A program made the position numbers and the translations under genes. Below are positions 1 to 7,797 of a stretch of 25,358 nt of DNA, piece after piece. The notes under the pieces are model-generated. The model was not told where the DNA came from. It made no database searches and worked only from the letters and a program-made list of their open reading frames with translations. The stretch spans positions 1 through 25,358 of the forward strand of contig JBNKLG010000035.1 in the NCBI GenBank assembly GCA_050292235.1, in the 5' to 3' direction. The stretch comes from JBNKLG01 sp050292235. GTDB lineage: Bacteria; Pseudomonadota; Gammaproteobacteria; Chromatiales; Chromatiaceae. The first letter of the stretch is position 1. Every line of letters begins with the position of its first letter.

Positions 1-163
1 TTGCCTATATTGCCGCCAGAACACCGCCCATGCCTGTGCGGTTGCTAAAGTTGGCTGAGGCTTGTGGGTAATCAGGTGTCTTTATTGATGAATACAATAA
101 CGAGTCTATAGGCATCGCAGGAAGGACACGCACAGAAATTATTTCCAACGCATCTTTATAAAC
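1..163. other. AT-rich window edge, no confident gene
   Basis: No convincing gene is visible. One frame open from the left edge (3-71, plus) ends in PVRLLKLAEACG and a TAA stop and could be the tail of a gene cut by the edge. On the minus strand an ORF of 36 codons (5-115), divergent from the HxlR gene, has no clear ribosome binding site or recognisable product. HxlR regulators are often transcribed divergently from their target gene, so the absence of a full-length divergent gene suggests a rearranged or truncated edge. Confidence 0.3.
85..112 (+). promoter_or_regulatory. Weak candidate sigma70 promoter for the HxlR gene
   Basis: TTGATG (85-90) lies 16 bases before TATAGG (107-112); each matches consensus at 4 of 6 positions. 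Transcription would begin near 119, leaving a leader of about 45 bases before the ATG at 164. Such matches are common by chance in AT-rich DNA. Confidence 0.25.
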
Positions 164-547
164 ATGTCCTCAATACAACCAGGAAAAAAAACCAGAGGTT
201 CAAACTCCGGTTCACCGCTCAACGCGCTCTTTGACCTTTTAGGGCAGCGCTGGGCATTAGGGATTCTATGGTACTTGGGCGATACCCCTTGTACATTTAG
301 GGAGTTACAAATCCGTTGTGGTGGCATTTCCCCATCTGTTCTAAATAGTCGGCTAAAGGCGTTACGAAACGCAGCAATTGTATTGAAAAAAGATGAGGGC
401 TATGCCTTAACGGAACGTGGGGAAGAGTTGCGCTCCTTTCTTGTTCCACTTGCAAATTGGTCAGCAATTTGGTCAAAAGAAGTATATGGTTATGAACGCC
501 CTGGAATGCGGGAAAGACTCAAACAAGAACTACCAAAAAGCAAATAA
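164..547 (+). CDS. HxlR-family winged-helix transcriptional regulator
   Basis: This 127-residue protein has the HxlR/MarR-like winged-helix layout. An N-terminal helix (LFDLLGQRWALGILWYL, about residues 21-40) leads into the helix-turn-helix with FRELQIRCGGISPSVLNSRL (about 46-67). A wing follows, ending in YALTERGEEL (about 79-90). HxlR proteins usually bind DNA as dimers and control a neighbouring oxidoreductase or detoxification gene, often in response to aldehydes or redox stress; the effector here is unknown. No good Shine-Dalgarno precedes the ATG (TATAAACATG). The gene is clearly more AT-rich than the genes downstream and has no divergent target gene within the window, which suggests acquired DNA. 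The family call is firm, the target unknown. Confidence 0.85.
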   Translation: MSSIQPGKKTRGSNSGSPLNALFDLLGQRWALGILWYLGDTPCTFRELQIRCGGISPSVLNSRLKALRNAAIVLKKDEGYALTERGEELRSFLVPLANWSAIWSKEVYGYERPGMRERLKQELPKSK

Positions 548-764
548 TCACCTGGAATTCTGTGTCATGTCTTTATTCTAGGTTGATGATAGTAAATGCT
601 CACCCAATGCCGCCCCCTGAACTTCCTGCGATCTCCTACAAGCCACCCTTCAAGCCTGAAGCTGCGTAATCCGCCACTCACACCATCCTTCGAGACCAGA
701 GAGGTTTCTCTAATCCCCCAAGACGACTATGATGCGGTGAAGCTCATTTCATAAGGAGATCTTC

Positions 765-2183
765 ATGAATCCACGTCAAGTCGATGTCGCCATCATCGGT
801 TCCGGCAGCGCCGGACTCTATGCCCTGGGCAAGGTGCGCCCTTCCGGCAAATCCTGGGTACTGATCAACGGTGGCCATACCGGCACGACTTGCGCCCGGG
901 TGGGCTGCATGCCCTCCAAGGTGGTGATTCAGATCGCTGAGGATATGCACCGGCGCGGCATTTTCAACCGGGAAGGCATCAAGGGTAGCGACGGCCTGAG
1001 CCTGGATATCCCCAAGGCGATGGAACATGTGCGGGAGCTGCGCGATACCTTTGTCGATCGGGTGGAATCCAACAGCACAGACAAGATGGATGAGGCCCAT
1101 TTCATCCCTCAATTCGCCAAATTCCTCAGCCCCACTCTGCTGGAACTGGAGGATGGCAGCCAGATTCAGGCGGAGAAGGTCATCATCGCCAGCGGTTCCA
1201 CCCCGGTCATTCCCGGCCCCTGGCGGGCCTTCGGCGATCGCATTCTCACCAGCGATACCTTTTTTGAGCAGGAGACGCTGCCGGCATCGGTCGCTGTCAT
1301 CGGTCTGGGGGTCATCGGTCTGGAGCTGGGACAGTCCCTCAGCCGCTATGGCGTGCAGGTCACTGGAATCGATCAACTGGAGAGCATCGGTGGCATCAGC
1401 GATCCTGAGGTGAGCAAAGCCGCCATTGAGATCATCGGCAAGGAGTTCCCCCTTTGGCTGGGTCAGGCCGCTGAGATTACGGAAGAGCCCAACGGACAAC
1501 TGCGCGTAACGGCAGGAGACAACAGCGTGGTAGTGGACAAGGTGCTGGCCAGCCTGGGGCGTCGACCCAATCTGGATCGACTCAATCTCCCCGCGTTGGG
1601 CATCGAACTCGATAGCCGTGGCTTACCCCCTTTCAACCCCAATACCATGCAGGTGGCCGATCTGCCGCTCTTCCTGGCCGGGGACATCACCGGCACCCGT
1701 CCGCTGCTGCACGAGGCGGGCGACGAGGGCCGTATCGCCGGACACAACGCCACCGCTGACAGCATTCAGGCCTTTGTCCGCAAGACGCCTCTGGGTATCG
1801 CCTTTTGCGACCCCAATATCGGTCTGGTGGGTACCCGTTGGTCCGAGCTGAATCCAGAGGCCACAGCAGTCGGCAGCGTCAATTTCGCCCCGGTGGGTCG
1901 GGCGCTGATCATGGGTAAGAACAAGGGGCTGCTGCGGGTCTATGGTGATAAGGCAACAGGGCGCTTGCTGGGTGCGGAAATGGTCTCCCCCAAGGGCGAG
2001 AATCTGGCTCACCTGCTCGCCTGGTGCATCCAACAGGGTCTGACCGTGGGTCAGTTGCTACAAATGCCCTTTTACCATCCGGTGATCGAAGAGGCTCTTC
2101 AGGCAGCGCTTTATGACCTCTATGCTCAGGTGGAGACGAAAAATGTGGGGCCGATCACAGAATTGGCGCCAATAGATCTATAA
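765..2183 (+). CDS. lpdA: Dihydrolipoamide dehydrogenase (E3-like FAD disulfide oxidoreductase)
   Basis: The 472-residue protein belongs to the class I pyridine nucleotide-disulfide oxidoreductases. The FAD-binding motif GSGSAG is at residues 12-17, and the redox-active disulfide C43-x4-C48 lies in TTCARVGCMPSK. A second Rossmann motif (VAVIGLGVIGLELG, about 173-186) binds NAD(P)H, and a C-terminal dimerisation domain carries the His438/Glu443 dyad in YHPVIEEAL. The family oxidises dihydrolipoamide in 2-oxoacid dehydrogenase or glycine cleavage complexes using NAD+. A strong AAGGAG six bases before the ATG sets the start. No E1 or lipoylated E2 gene is adjacent, so it may be an orphan Lpd or a related reductase with another substrate. 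Fold and cofactors are certain; the physiological partner is not. Confidence 0.85.
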   Translation: MNPRQVDVAIIGSGSAGLYALGKVRPSGKSWVLINGGHTGTTCARVGCMPSKVVIQIAEDMHRRGIFNREGIKGSDGLSLDIPKAMEHVRELRDTFVDRVESNSTDKMDEAHFIPQFAKFLSPTLLELEDGSQIQAEKVIIASGSTPVIPGPWRAFGDRILTSDTFFEQETLPASVAVIGLGVIGLELGQSLSRYGVQVTGIDQLESIGGISDPEVSKAAIEIIGKEFPLWLGQAAEITEEPNGQLRVTAGDNSVVVDKVLASLGRRPNLDRLNLPALGIELDSRGLPPFNPNTMQVADLPLFLAGDITGTRPLLHEAGDEGRIAGHNATADSIQAFVRKTPLGIAFCDPNIGLVGTRWSELNPEATAVGSVNFAPVGRALIMGKNKGLLRVYGDKATGRLLGAEMVSPKGENLAHLLAWCIQQGLTVGQLLQMPFYHPVIEEALQAALYDLYAQVETKNVGPITELAPIDL

Positions 2184-2228
2184 TCTCTCTCAATATTACC
2201 TTTTAACACATTGCTTCAATAGGAAAAC

Positions 2229-3896
2229 ATGGCTCAATACATCTACACCATGAACCGCGTCGGCAAGGTGGTGCCGCCCAAACGCACCATCCTGCGGGAC
2301 ATCTCCCTCTCCTTCTTCCCTGGCGCCAAAATCGGCGTGCTCGGCCTCAACGGCGCGGGCAAATCCAGCCTGCTGCGCATCATGGCCGGGGTGGACACCG
2401 ACATCGAAGGCGAGGCCCGCCCCCAGCCGGGGATTAAAGTCGGCTACCTGCCCCAGGAGCCACAGCTCGACCCGGAGAAAGATGTGCGTGGCAACGTGGA
2501 GGAGGCCTTTGGTGAGGTCAAGGAGGCCCTGGTAGCGCTGGATCAGGTCTATGCCGCCTATGCCGAACCCGATGCCGATTTCGATGCCCTGGCCGCCAAG
2601 CAGACCAGACTGGAGGACATCATCCAGGCCAACGACGGCCATAATCTGGACCGCAAGCTGGAGGTGGCCGCCGATGCCCTGCGCCTGCCTGCCTGGGAGG
2701 CCGATGTCACCAAACTTTCCGGTGGGGAGCGGCGTCGGGTCGCCCTCTGTCGCCTGCTGCTCTCCAACCCCAACATGCTGTTGCTGGACGAGCCGACCAA
2801 CCATCTGGATGCCGAGTCCGTCGCCTGGCTGGAGCGTTTTCTCCACGACTATCCCGGCACCGTGGTGGCGGTGACCCATGATCGCTACTTCCTGGATAAC
2901 GTCGCCGGTTGGATTCTGGAGCTGGATCGCGGCCACGGCATCCCCTGGGAGGGCAACTACTCCTCCTGGCTGGAACAAAAAGAGCAGCGACTGGAGCAGG
3001 AGCAGAAGCAGGAAGACGCCCGCATCAAGACCATGCAGCACGAGTTGGAGTGGGTCCGCTCCAACCCCAAAGGTCGTCATGCCAAGAGCAAGGCGCGTCT
3101 GGCCCGGTTTGAGGAGATGCAGAGCCAGGAGTTCCAGAAACGCAACGAGACCAATGAGATCTACATCCCGCCCGGCGAGCGCCTGGGGGATCTGGTGGTC
3201 GAGGCCAACAACCTGCGCAAGGCCTTTGGCGATCGTCTGCTCTATAACGATCTCAGCTTCAACCTGCCCAGGGGGGGTATCGTTGGTGTCATCGGCCCCA
3301 ACGGGGCAGGCAAGACCACTCTGTTCCGCATGTTGACCGGCGAGGAGCAACCGGATGGCGGTGAGCTGCGCATTGGTGACACGGTGAAGATCGCCTACGT
3401 GGACCAGTCCCGCGACGCCCTGGATGACAAGAAGACCGCCTGGGAGGAGATCTCCGGTGGACAGGACATCCTCACCATCGGCAACTACGAGCTGAACTCC
3501 CGCGCCTGGCTGAGCCGCTTCAATTTCAGGGGCACCGACCAGCAAAAACGGGTTGGCGACCTTTCGGGCGGTGAGCGCAACCGGCTGCATCTGGCCAAGC
3601 TGCTGCAGAGCGGCGGCAATCTGCTGCTGTTGGACGAACCCACCAACGACCTGGATGTGGAGACCCTGCGGGCGCTGGAAGAGGCCATTCTCTCCTTCCC
3701 CGGTTGCGTGGTGGTCATCAGCCATGACCGCTGGTTTCTGGATCGTATCGCCACCCACATTCTGGCGTTTGAAGGGGATTCGGAAGCGGTCTGGTTCGAG
3801 GGCAACTTCGCCGACTACGAGGCGGACAAAAAACGTCGCCTGGGCACCGAGGCCGACCAGCCCCATCGGATCAAATACCGGAAAATCGACGCCTAA
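2229..3896 (+). CDS. ettA: Energy-dependent translational throttle protein EttA (ABC-F ATPase)
   Basis: At 555 residues this matches the usual length of EttA. It has two ABC domains and no membrane segments. Domain 1 has Walker A GLNGAGKS (39-46), LSGGE signature (163-167) and LLLDEPTNHLD; domain 2 has GPNGAGKT (356-363), LSGGE (445-449) and LLLDEPTNDLD. A charged helical linker rich in E, Q and K lies between them. In E. coli, EttA binds the ribosomal E site and gates the first peptide-bond step according to the ADP/ATP ratio. AGGAAA precedes the ATG at an ordinary distance. A TATAAT at 2179-2184 overlaps the lpd stop codon but lacks a good -35. The diguanylate cyclase gene begins five bases after the stop, implying co-transcription. 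Confidence 0.95.
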   Translation: MAQYIYTMNRVGKVVPPKRTILRDISLSFFPGAKIGVLGLNGAGKSSLLRIMAGVDTDIEGEARPQPGIKVGYLPQEPQLDPEKDVRGNVEEAFGEVKEALVALDQVYAAYAEPDADFDALAAKQTRLEDIIQANDGHNLDRKLEVAADALRLPAWEADVTKLSGGERRRVALCRLLLSNPNMLLLDEPTNHLDAESVAWLERFLHDYPGTVVAVTHDRYFLDNVAGWILELDRGHGIPWEGNYSSWLEQKEQRLEQEQKQEDARIKTMQHELEWVRSNPKGRHAKSKARLARFEEMQSQEFQKRNETNEIYIPPGERLGDLVVEANNLRKAFGDRLLYNDLSFNLPRGGIVGVIGPNGAGKTTLFRMLTGEEQPDGGELRIGDTVKIAYVDQSRDALDDKKTAWEEISGGQDILTIGNYELNSRAWLSRFNFRGTDQQKRVGDLSGGERNRLHLAKLLQSGGNLLLLDEPTNDLDVETLRALEEAILSFPGCVVVISHDRWFLDRIATHILAFEGDSEAVWFEGNFADYEADKKRRLGTEADQPHRIKYRKIDA

Positions 3897-3901
3897 AAGC
3901 C

Positions 3902-5404
3902 ATGATGACAGCGGATCAGGAACAGGACGACAGGCAGGAGATGGACATCCTGCAGCCCCTGGTACAACTCAGGGAGTTGCTGCTGTCACAGATCCGCACC
4001 CTGATCTCCACCCTGCAGGAGGAGCTGAAGGACAGCATTCATCAGGAGACCCGCCTGCTTCACTCCGCACGGGAGGATACCCGGCGTCAGCTGGGTGAAC
4101 AGCGCCTCTACAACGAGCTTTTCATCTGGGCCCATGCCGAGATCACTGAATTCGACACCCTGCTCTATCACATCCAGGGGGAGAGCAGCGAAAAGGCCGA
4201 TGCCCATACCAGCCCCTTGATGAGCGCCATCACCCAGGTCCTCGACGAGCTCAACAACTGTGCCCTGCGCACCCTGGAGAGCGGAGAACAGCACATGGAC
4301 AGCTATCTGAAGGAACGGGACCAACTGTTACACGAATATCTCTCTTTCAATGCCAGCTATCTGGGCAATTACATCATTGAAACCTTTGAAAATCTCAGCA
4401 GCCAGCTGGACAACAGCCATGCCATCGATCTCAATGGTCTGCTCAAGCACGCTCTGGACCACCTGCGCATTCTGCACCAGGAGATTCGCAGCCAGAGCCA
4501 AAAACTGTTCGACTATTTCAGTCACCGGGTCACGGCCTACCATCAACGGGAACGGGCCGATGCCCAGCAACGTCTGGGCAACACCCGTCGTCAGTTGCAC
4601 GAGGCCTTACAGCAGATTGACTCCGACAGTCGGGTGAGAACTCAACTGATCGATGCCACCCAACGGGCCCAGGGTAAATTCGAGGCCATCAGCCAAAACT
4701 ATGCCAATCATGTCGAGACCCAGACAGCAGAGGCCTTTCAACGCTATCTGCGTCGCCTCGATCACGCCCACGCCCACATCATCGGCCTGTTGCAGCTGAG
4801 TGAAACTGCATTTATTCAGACCTTTAACGCCTGTCGGCTTTTGCTCAATTTCAAGCTCAAACACTTGGAAAGCAGTGAGCAAAACGAGGCACTCAGCCAC
4901 TCCCTGCGCCATGATCCGCTGACCAAACTTTATAACCGGGTGGCGCTGAACGATCACTTTCCCAGCATGCTGGCCACCACCCTGCGGATGGATCTCCAGC
5001 TTTACCTGCTCTTTATCGATCTGGATGGTTTTAAGGCGATCAACGACAGCCTGGGCCACCACGCCGGTGATCTCCTGTTACAACAGACCGCCCAGCGCAT
5101 GCAGCAACTCTGCCGGGAGGGTGACATGCTCTGTCGATTGGCCGGGGATGAATTCGTGATTCTGGCAACCAGCGCCAACGATAACCTGGCGCTGTTGGCC
5201 GATCGACTGGTGAGTGCTATTGCTCAGCCCTTCATCCTGACGGGAGAGGATCAGGCCCGGGTCAGTGCCAGCATCGGCATTACCCAGGTTTCGCCCACAG
5301 ACAACCTGATCAGTGCCATCGAACGGGCCGATCAGGCCATGTATTGCGCCAAAAACAACGGCAAAAACCGCCATTGCCTTTGGCGCGCTCAAGAGCATGT
5401 CTGA
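3902..5404 (+). CDS. Diguanylate cyclase (GGDEF domain) with long helical N-terminus
   Basis: The 500-residue protein ends in a complete GGDEF domain (about 335-495): DPLTKLYNR, FIDLDGFKAIND, the active-site loop AGDEF (414-418), SIGIT and ADQAMYCAKNNGKN. AGDEF is a permitted variant of GGDEF. The inhibitory I-site RxxD is intact (R405-E-G-D408), five residues before the loop, so product feedback is expected. The enzyme should make c-di-GMP from two GTP. The N-terminal ~330 residues are almost all helical and coiled-coil-like, with no membrane segment, PAS or GAF domain seen, so the protein is probably cytoplasmic with an unknown input. It starts five bases after ettA and its stop overlaps the ATG of the DUF815 gene by eight bases. 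Of the two adjacent ATGs, the first is used here. Confidence 0.93.
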   Translation: MMTADQEQDDRQEMDILQPLVQLRELLLSQIRTLISTLQEELKDSIHQETRLLHSAREDTRRQLGEQRLYNELFIWAHAEITEFDTLLYHIQGESSEKADAHTSPLMSAITQVLDELNNCALRTLESGEQHMDSYLKERDQLLHEYLSFNASYLGNYIIETFENLSSQLDNSHAIDLNGLLKHALDHLRILHQEIRSQSQKLFDYFSHRVTAYHQRERADAQQRLGNTRRQLHEALQQIDSDSRVRTQLIDATQRAQGKFEAISQNYANHVETQTAEAFQRYLRRLDHAHAHIIGLLQLSETAFIQTFNACRLLLNFKLKHLESSEQNEALSHSLRHDPLTKLYNRVALNDHFPSMLATTLRMDLQLYLLFIDLDGFKAINDSLGHHAGDLLLQQTAQRMQQLCREGDMLCRLAGDEFVILATSANDNLALLADRLVSAIAQPFILTGEDQARVSASIGITQVSPTDNLISAIERADQAMYCAKNNGKNRHCLWRAQEHV

Positions 5405-6260
5405 ACCAGATCCGCTGTTAAGCCGGCTGGATGCCCTGCTGGAACGTTTTGATCGTTTGGTCACGCCCAACACAGGAGAAGTGACCGACTGGACCCAGCA
5501 GGCCTTTCAATGGCACTCAGGCACCTTGCATCCGGTGCGGCGACCGCACCGGGTGGCCCTGGATGACCTGCTTTGCATTGCAGCCCAAAAGGCGGCCCTA
5601 CTCCGTAACAGCCTTCAGTTTCTTTCCGGCCAGCCCGCCAACAACGTCCTGCTCTGGGGCTCCCGTGGCAACGGCAAATCCACTCTGATAAAAGCCATTT
5701 TCACAGCCTTGGCCGACCAGGGATTACGCCTGATCGAGGTCCACAAGGAGGAGCTGGCCGATCTGCCCCGTCTGGCCGATCTGCTGGCTGAGCGCCCGGA
5801 GCGTTTTATTCTCTATTGCGATGACTTGGCCTTCGACGCCAATGACCCGGGCTATCGCCCACTGAAGGCTGCACTGGAGGGCAGTATCTCGGCCCCGCCG
5901 GAGAATCTGCTCATCTACGCCACCTCCAATCGTCGTCACCTGTTGCCAGAGTTTCAGGCAGAAAATCAACAGGCCGCCGTTATTGGGGGTGAGCTACATC
6001 TGGGTGATGCCCTTGAGGAGAAGATCTCCTTATCCGAGCGTTTCGGCCTGCGCCTGCCCTTCCGCCCTTTCAGCCAGACAGACTATCTCCAGGTAGTGGA
6101 TCACTGGCTGGTACAGTACAGTTTGGCAAGCACGGAACAGAATGAGGGCTTACGCCTCAGCGCCCTGCAATGGGCCACACAAAACGGAGGGCGCAGTGGG
6201 CGAACAGCCCGACAGTTTGTGATTGATCAACTGGGTAGGGATCAGCTCAAACGCCCGTAG
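5397..6260 (+). CDS. DUF815-family AAA+ ATP-binding protein
   Basis: Residues 1-287 match the DUF815 P-loop family. They show Walker A GSRGNGKS (88-95), Walker B-like FILYCDDLAF, the family block IYATSNRRHLLPEFQ, and EEKISLSERFGLRLPF followed by FRPFSQTDYL. The family's cellular role is not established, though the layout resembles DnaA- or chaperone-type AAA+ ATPases. The ATG at 5397 (MSEPDPLL) is chosen over an in-frame ATG at 5313 because it overlaps the cyclase stop by eight bases, typical of translational coupling, and because upstream residues merely translate the cyclase gene in another frame. The 3' end overlaps convergent malQ by 19 bases. Family assignment is firm; function unknown. 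Confidence 0.92.
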   Translation: MSEPDPLLSRLDALLERFDRLVTPNTGEVTDWTQQAFQWHSGTLHPVRRPHRVALDDLLCIAAQKAALLRNSLQFLSGQPANNVLLWGSRGNGKSTLIKAIFTALADQGLRLIEVHKEELADLPRLADLLAERPERFILYCDDLAFDANDPGYRPLKAALEGSISAPPENLLIYATSNRRHLLPEFQAENQQAAVIGGELHLGDALEEKISLSERFGLRLPFRPFSQTDYLQVVDHWLVQYSLASTEQNEGLRLSALQWATQNGGRSGRTARQFVIDQLGRDQLKRP

Positions 6261-7702
6261 AGTTTCAGCAGATGGCGCATACGATCCACAAGATCGCCCG
6301 GTATCTCCGCCCACTGAAAACGCCAGGCCCAGTTGCCGCTCGTTGTGCCCGGCATGTTCATACGATGTGCGCCATCCAGACCCAGTAGGTCCTGCATTGG
6401 CAGCATGGCCAGCCGGCTGCGTGACCCCAGCGCTTGCCGAATCAGGGGCCAGGGCATTGGCTCACCGGATCTCCCCAAATACTCGTCCACCCAGGCACGA
6501 TCGTTGGGTGGCAGGCTTTGATACCAGCCCAGGGTGGTGTCATTGTCATGAGTGCCGGTATAGACCACCGAACAGAGTTCGTGGTTATAGGGCAGATAAG
6601 GGTTATCTGCATCACCGGAGAAGGCAAACTGTAGGATCTTCATCCCCGGCAACTTCAAGGCCTTTTTCAGCGCCCGAACCTCATCAGTGATGATCCCAAG
6701 ATCCTCAGCCACCAGATTTACCTGCCCCAGTTTTGCCTGAAGACGTTGAAACAGGGCTTCACCTGGGCCCGGTACCCAGGTACCGTTGATGGCATACTCC
6801 TCACTGGCCGGAATGGCCCAAAAGGATTCAAAACCCCGGAAGTGATCGATACGAATCACATCGAACAGCTCTTGTTGGGTCTTGATGCGGTGTTCCCAAA
6901 AGGCGTAATCATCCAGCCGCATCACGTCCCAACGGTAGAGGGGGTTTCCCCAGCGCTGACCAGTAGAGGAGAAGTAGTCTGGCGGCACGCCCGCCACCCG
7001 AATCGGCTGCCCCACCTCGTTCAGCTCGAACAAATGGGGTCGCGCCCAGACCTCGGCACTGTCATGGGCCACGAAAATAGGGATATCACCGAACAGATGT
7101 ACGCCACGCTCATTGGCATAGGATTTGAGCTGACGCCACTGGCGGAAAAACAGGTATTGTTCAAAACGAAAGCAGGTAAGTTGATCTGCCAAACGGGCCC
7201 GAGCCCGATCCAAAGCCTTCTCCTGACGGTCCCGCAATTCCGGTGGCCATTCCCACCAGGCCTGATTAAACTCCTGATGCAGGGCCTTATAGAGAACAAA
7301 ATCCTCCAGCCAGTAGGTATGGCGGGCGATGAAATCGGCAAATTCCGACATCTCTTCCGCCCGGGCCATGCGACAAAACCCCTGCCAGGCTCCCCACACA
7401 GAGTGACAGGGATCCTCTTCCTGCACGGCCTCAACCCAACCCTGGGCCACCAGATACTGCACATCGATCAGATCGGTATTACCCGCAAAGGCAGAATTGG
7501 ATTGGTAGGGAGAACCATCCGCACCCACCGGATTGACCGGCAGCATCTGCCAGACATGAAAACCAGCGGCAGCCAGAAAGTCCACAAAACCATAGGCGTC
7601 TGAACCCAGGCTGCCACCCCGATCCCCTGGCAGAGAGGTCAGATGCAGCAATACCCCGGCTTGACGCTGAATACAGGCCTCTTTGAGATTGTCTTTATTC
7701 AC
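6242..7702 (-). CDS. malQ: 4-alpha-glucanotransferase (amylomaltase, GH77)
   Basis: The 486-residue enzyme has the GH77 TIM-barrel signatures. GVLLHLTSLPG is at the N-terminus; the predicted nucleophile is Asp286 in RIDHFRGFESFWAIP; the acid/base is Glu333 in VAEDLG; and Asp386 in GTHDND is the transition-state stabiliser. It transfers alpha-1,4-glucan segments between maltodextrins, releasing glucose, in the cytoplasm. It lacks the long N-terminal extension of the E. coli MalQ type and resembles the shorter plant/Thermus type. The start is GTG at 7702, with only a weak upstream ribosome site; a 31-codon ORF just upstream overlaps this start and might couple translation. It lies downstream of glgC on the same strand, consistent with glycogen metabolism. 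Its 3' end overlaps the DUF815 gene. Confidence 0.95.
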   Translation of the reverse strand: MNKDNLKEACIQRQAGVLLHLTSLPGDRGGSLGSDAYGFVDFLAAAGFHVWQMLPVNPVGADGSPYQSNSAFAGNTDLIDVQYLVAQGWVEAVQEEDPCHSVWGAWQGFCRMARAEEMSEFADFIARHTYWLEDFVLYKALHQEFNQAWWEWPPELRDRQEKALDRARARLADQLTCFRFEQYLFFRQWRQLKSYANERGVHLFGDIPIFVAHDSAEVWARPHLFELNEVGQPIRVAGVPPDYFSSTGQRWGNPLYRWDVMRLDDYAFWEHRIKTQQELFDVIRIDHFRGFESFWAIPASEEYAINGTWVPGPGEALFQRLQAKLGQVNLVAEDLGIITDEVRALKKALKLPGMKILQFAFSGDADNPYLPYNHELCSVVYTGTHDNDTTLGWYQSLPPNDRAWVDEYLGRSGEPMPWPLIRQALGSRSRLAMLPMQDLLGLDGAHRMNMPGTTSGNWAWRFQWAEIPGDLVDRMRHLLKLYGRLS

Positions 7703-7790
7703 AAGCTGGTCCCGACTTGATCCAACTATTGCGTTTCATCTGATGGATTTCCTGCTCCAGCAAAAAGGGGATCAAACGCGTTTCAATCAT
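7695..7790 (-). CDS. Possible 31-residue small ORF between glgC and malQ
   Basis: An ATG at 7788-7790, eight bases past the glgC stop, opens a 31-codon frame beginning MIETRLIPFLLEQEIHQ and ending SGPACE. Its TAA stop (7695-7697) overlaps the malQ GTG start (7700-7702) in the arrangement GTGAATAA. It fills almost the whole gap and could couple malQ translation to glgC. There is no Shine-Dalgarno and I recognise no homologue, so it may be chance or the remnant of a longer gene. Confidence 0.25.
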   Translation of the reverse strand: MIETRLIPFLLEQEIHQMKRNSWIKSGPACE

Positions 7791-7797
7791 GGAATTG

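Noticed and set aside
194..216. A tRNA T-arm-like string (GGTTCAAACTCC) near the window start
   Set aside because: No acceptor, anticodon or D arm fits around it, and it lies in frame within the HxlR gene.
2196..3866. A 556-codon open frame on the minus strand across ettA
   Set aside because: It mirrors ettA codon by codon; its Gly/Leu/Val/Gln-rich product has no domain, and ettA is unmistakable on the other strand.
6746..7603. A 285-codon plus-strand frame inside malQ
   Set aside because: It is antisense to a well-supported GH77 enzyme and shows no recognisable motif or ribosome site.
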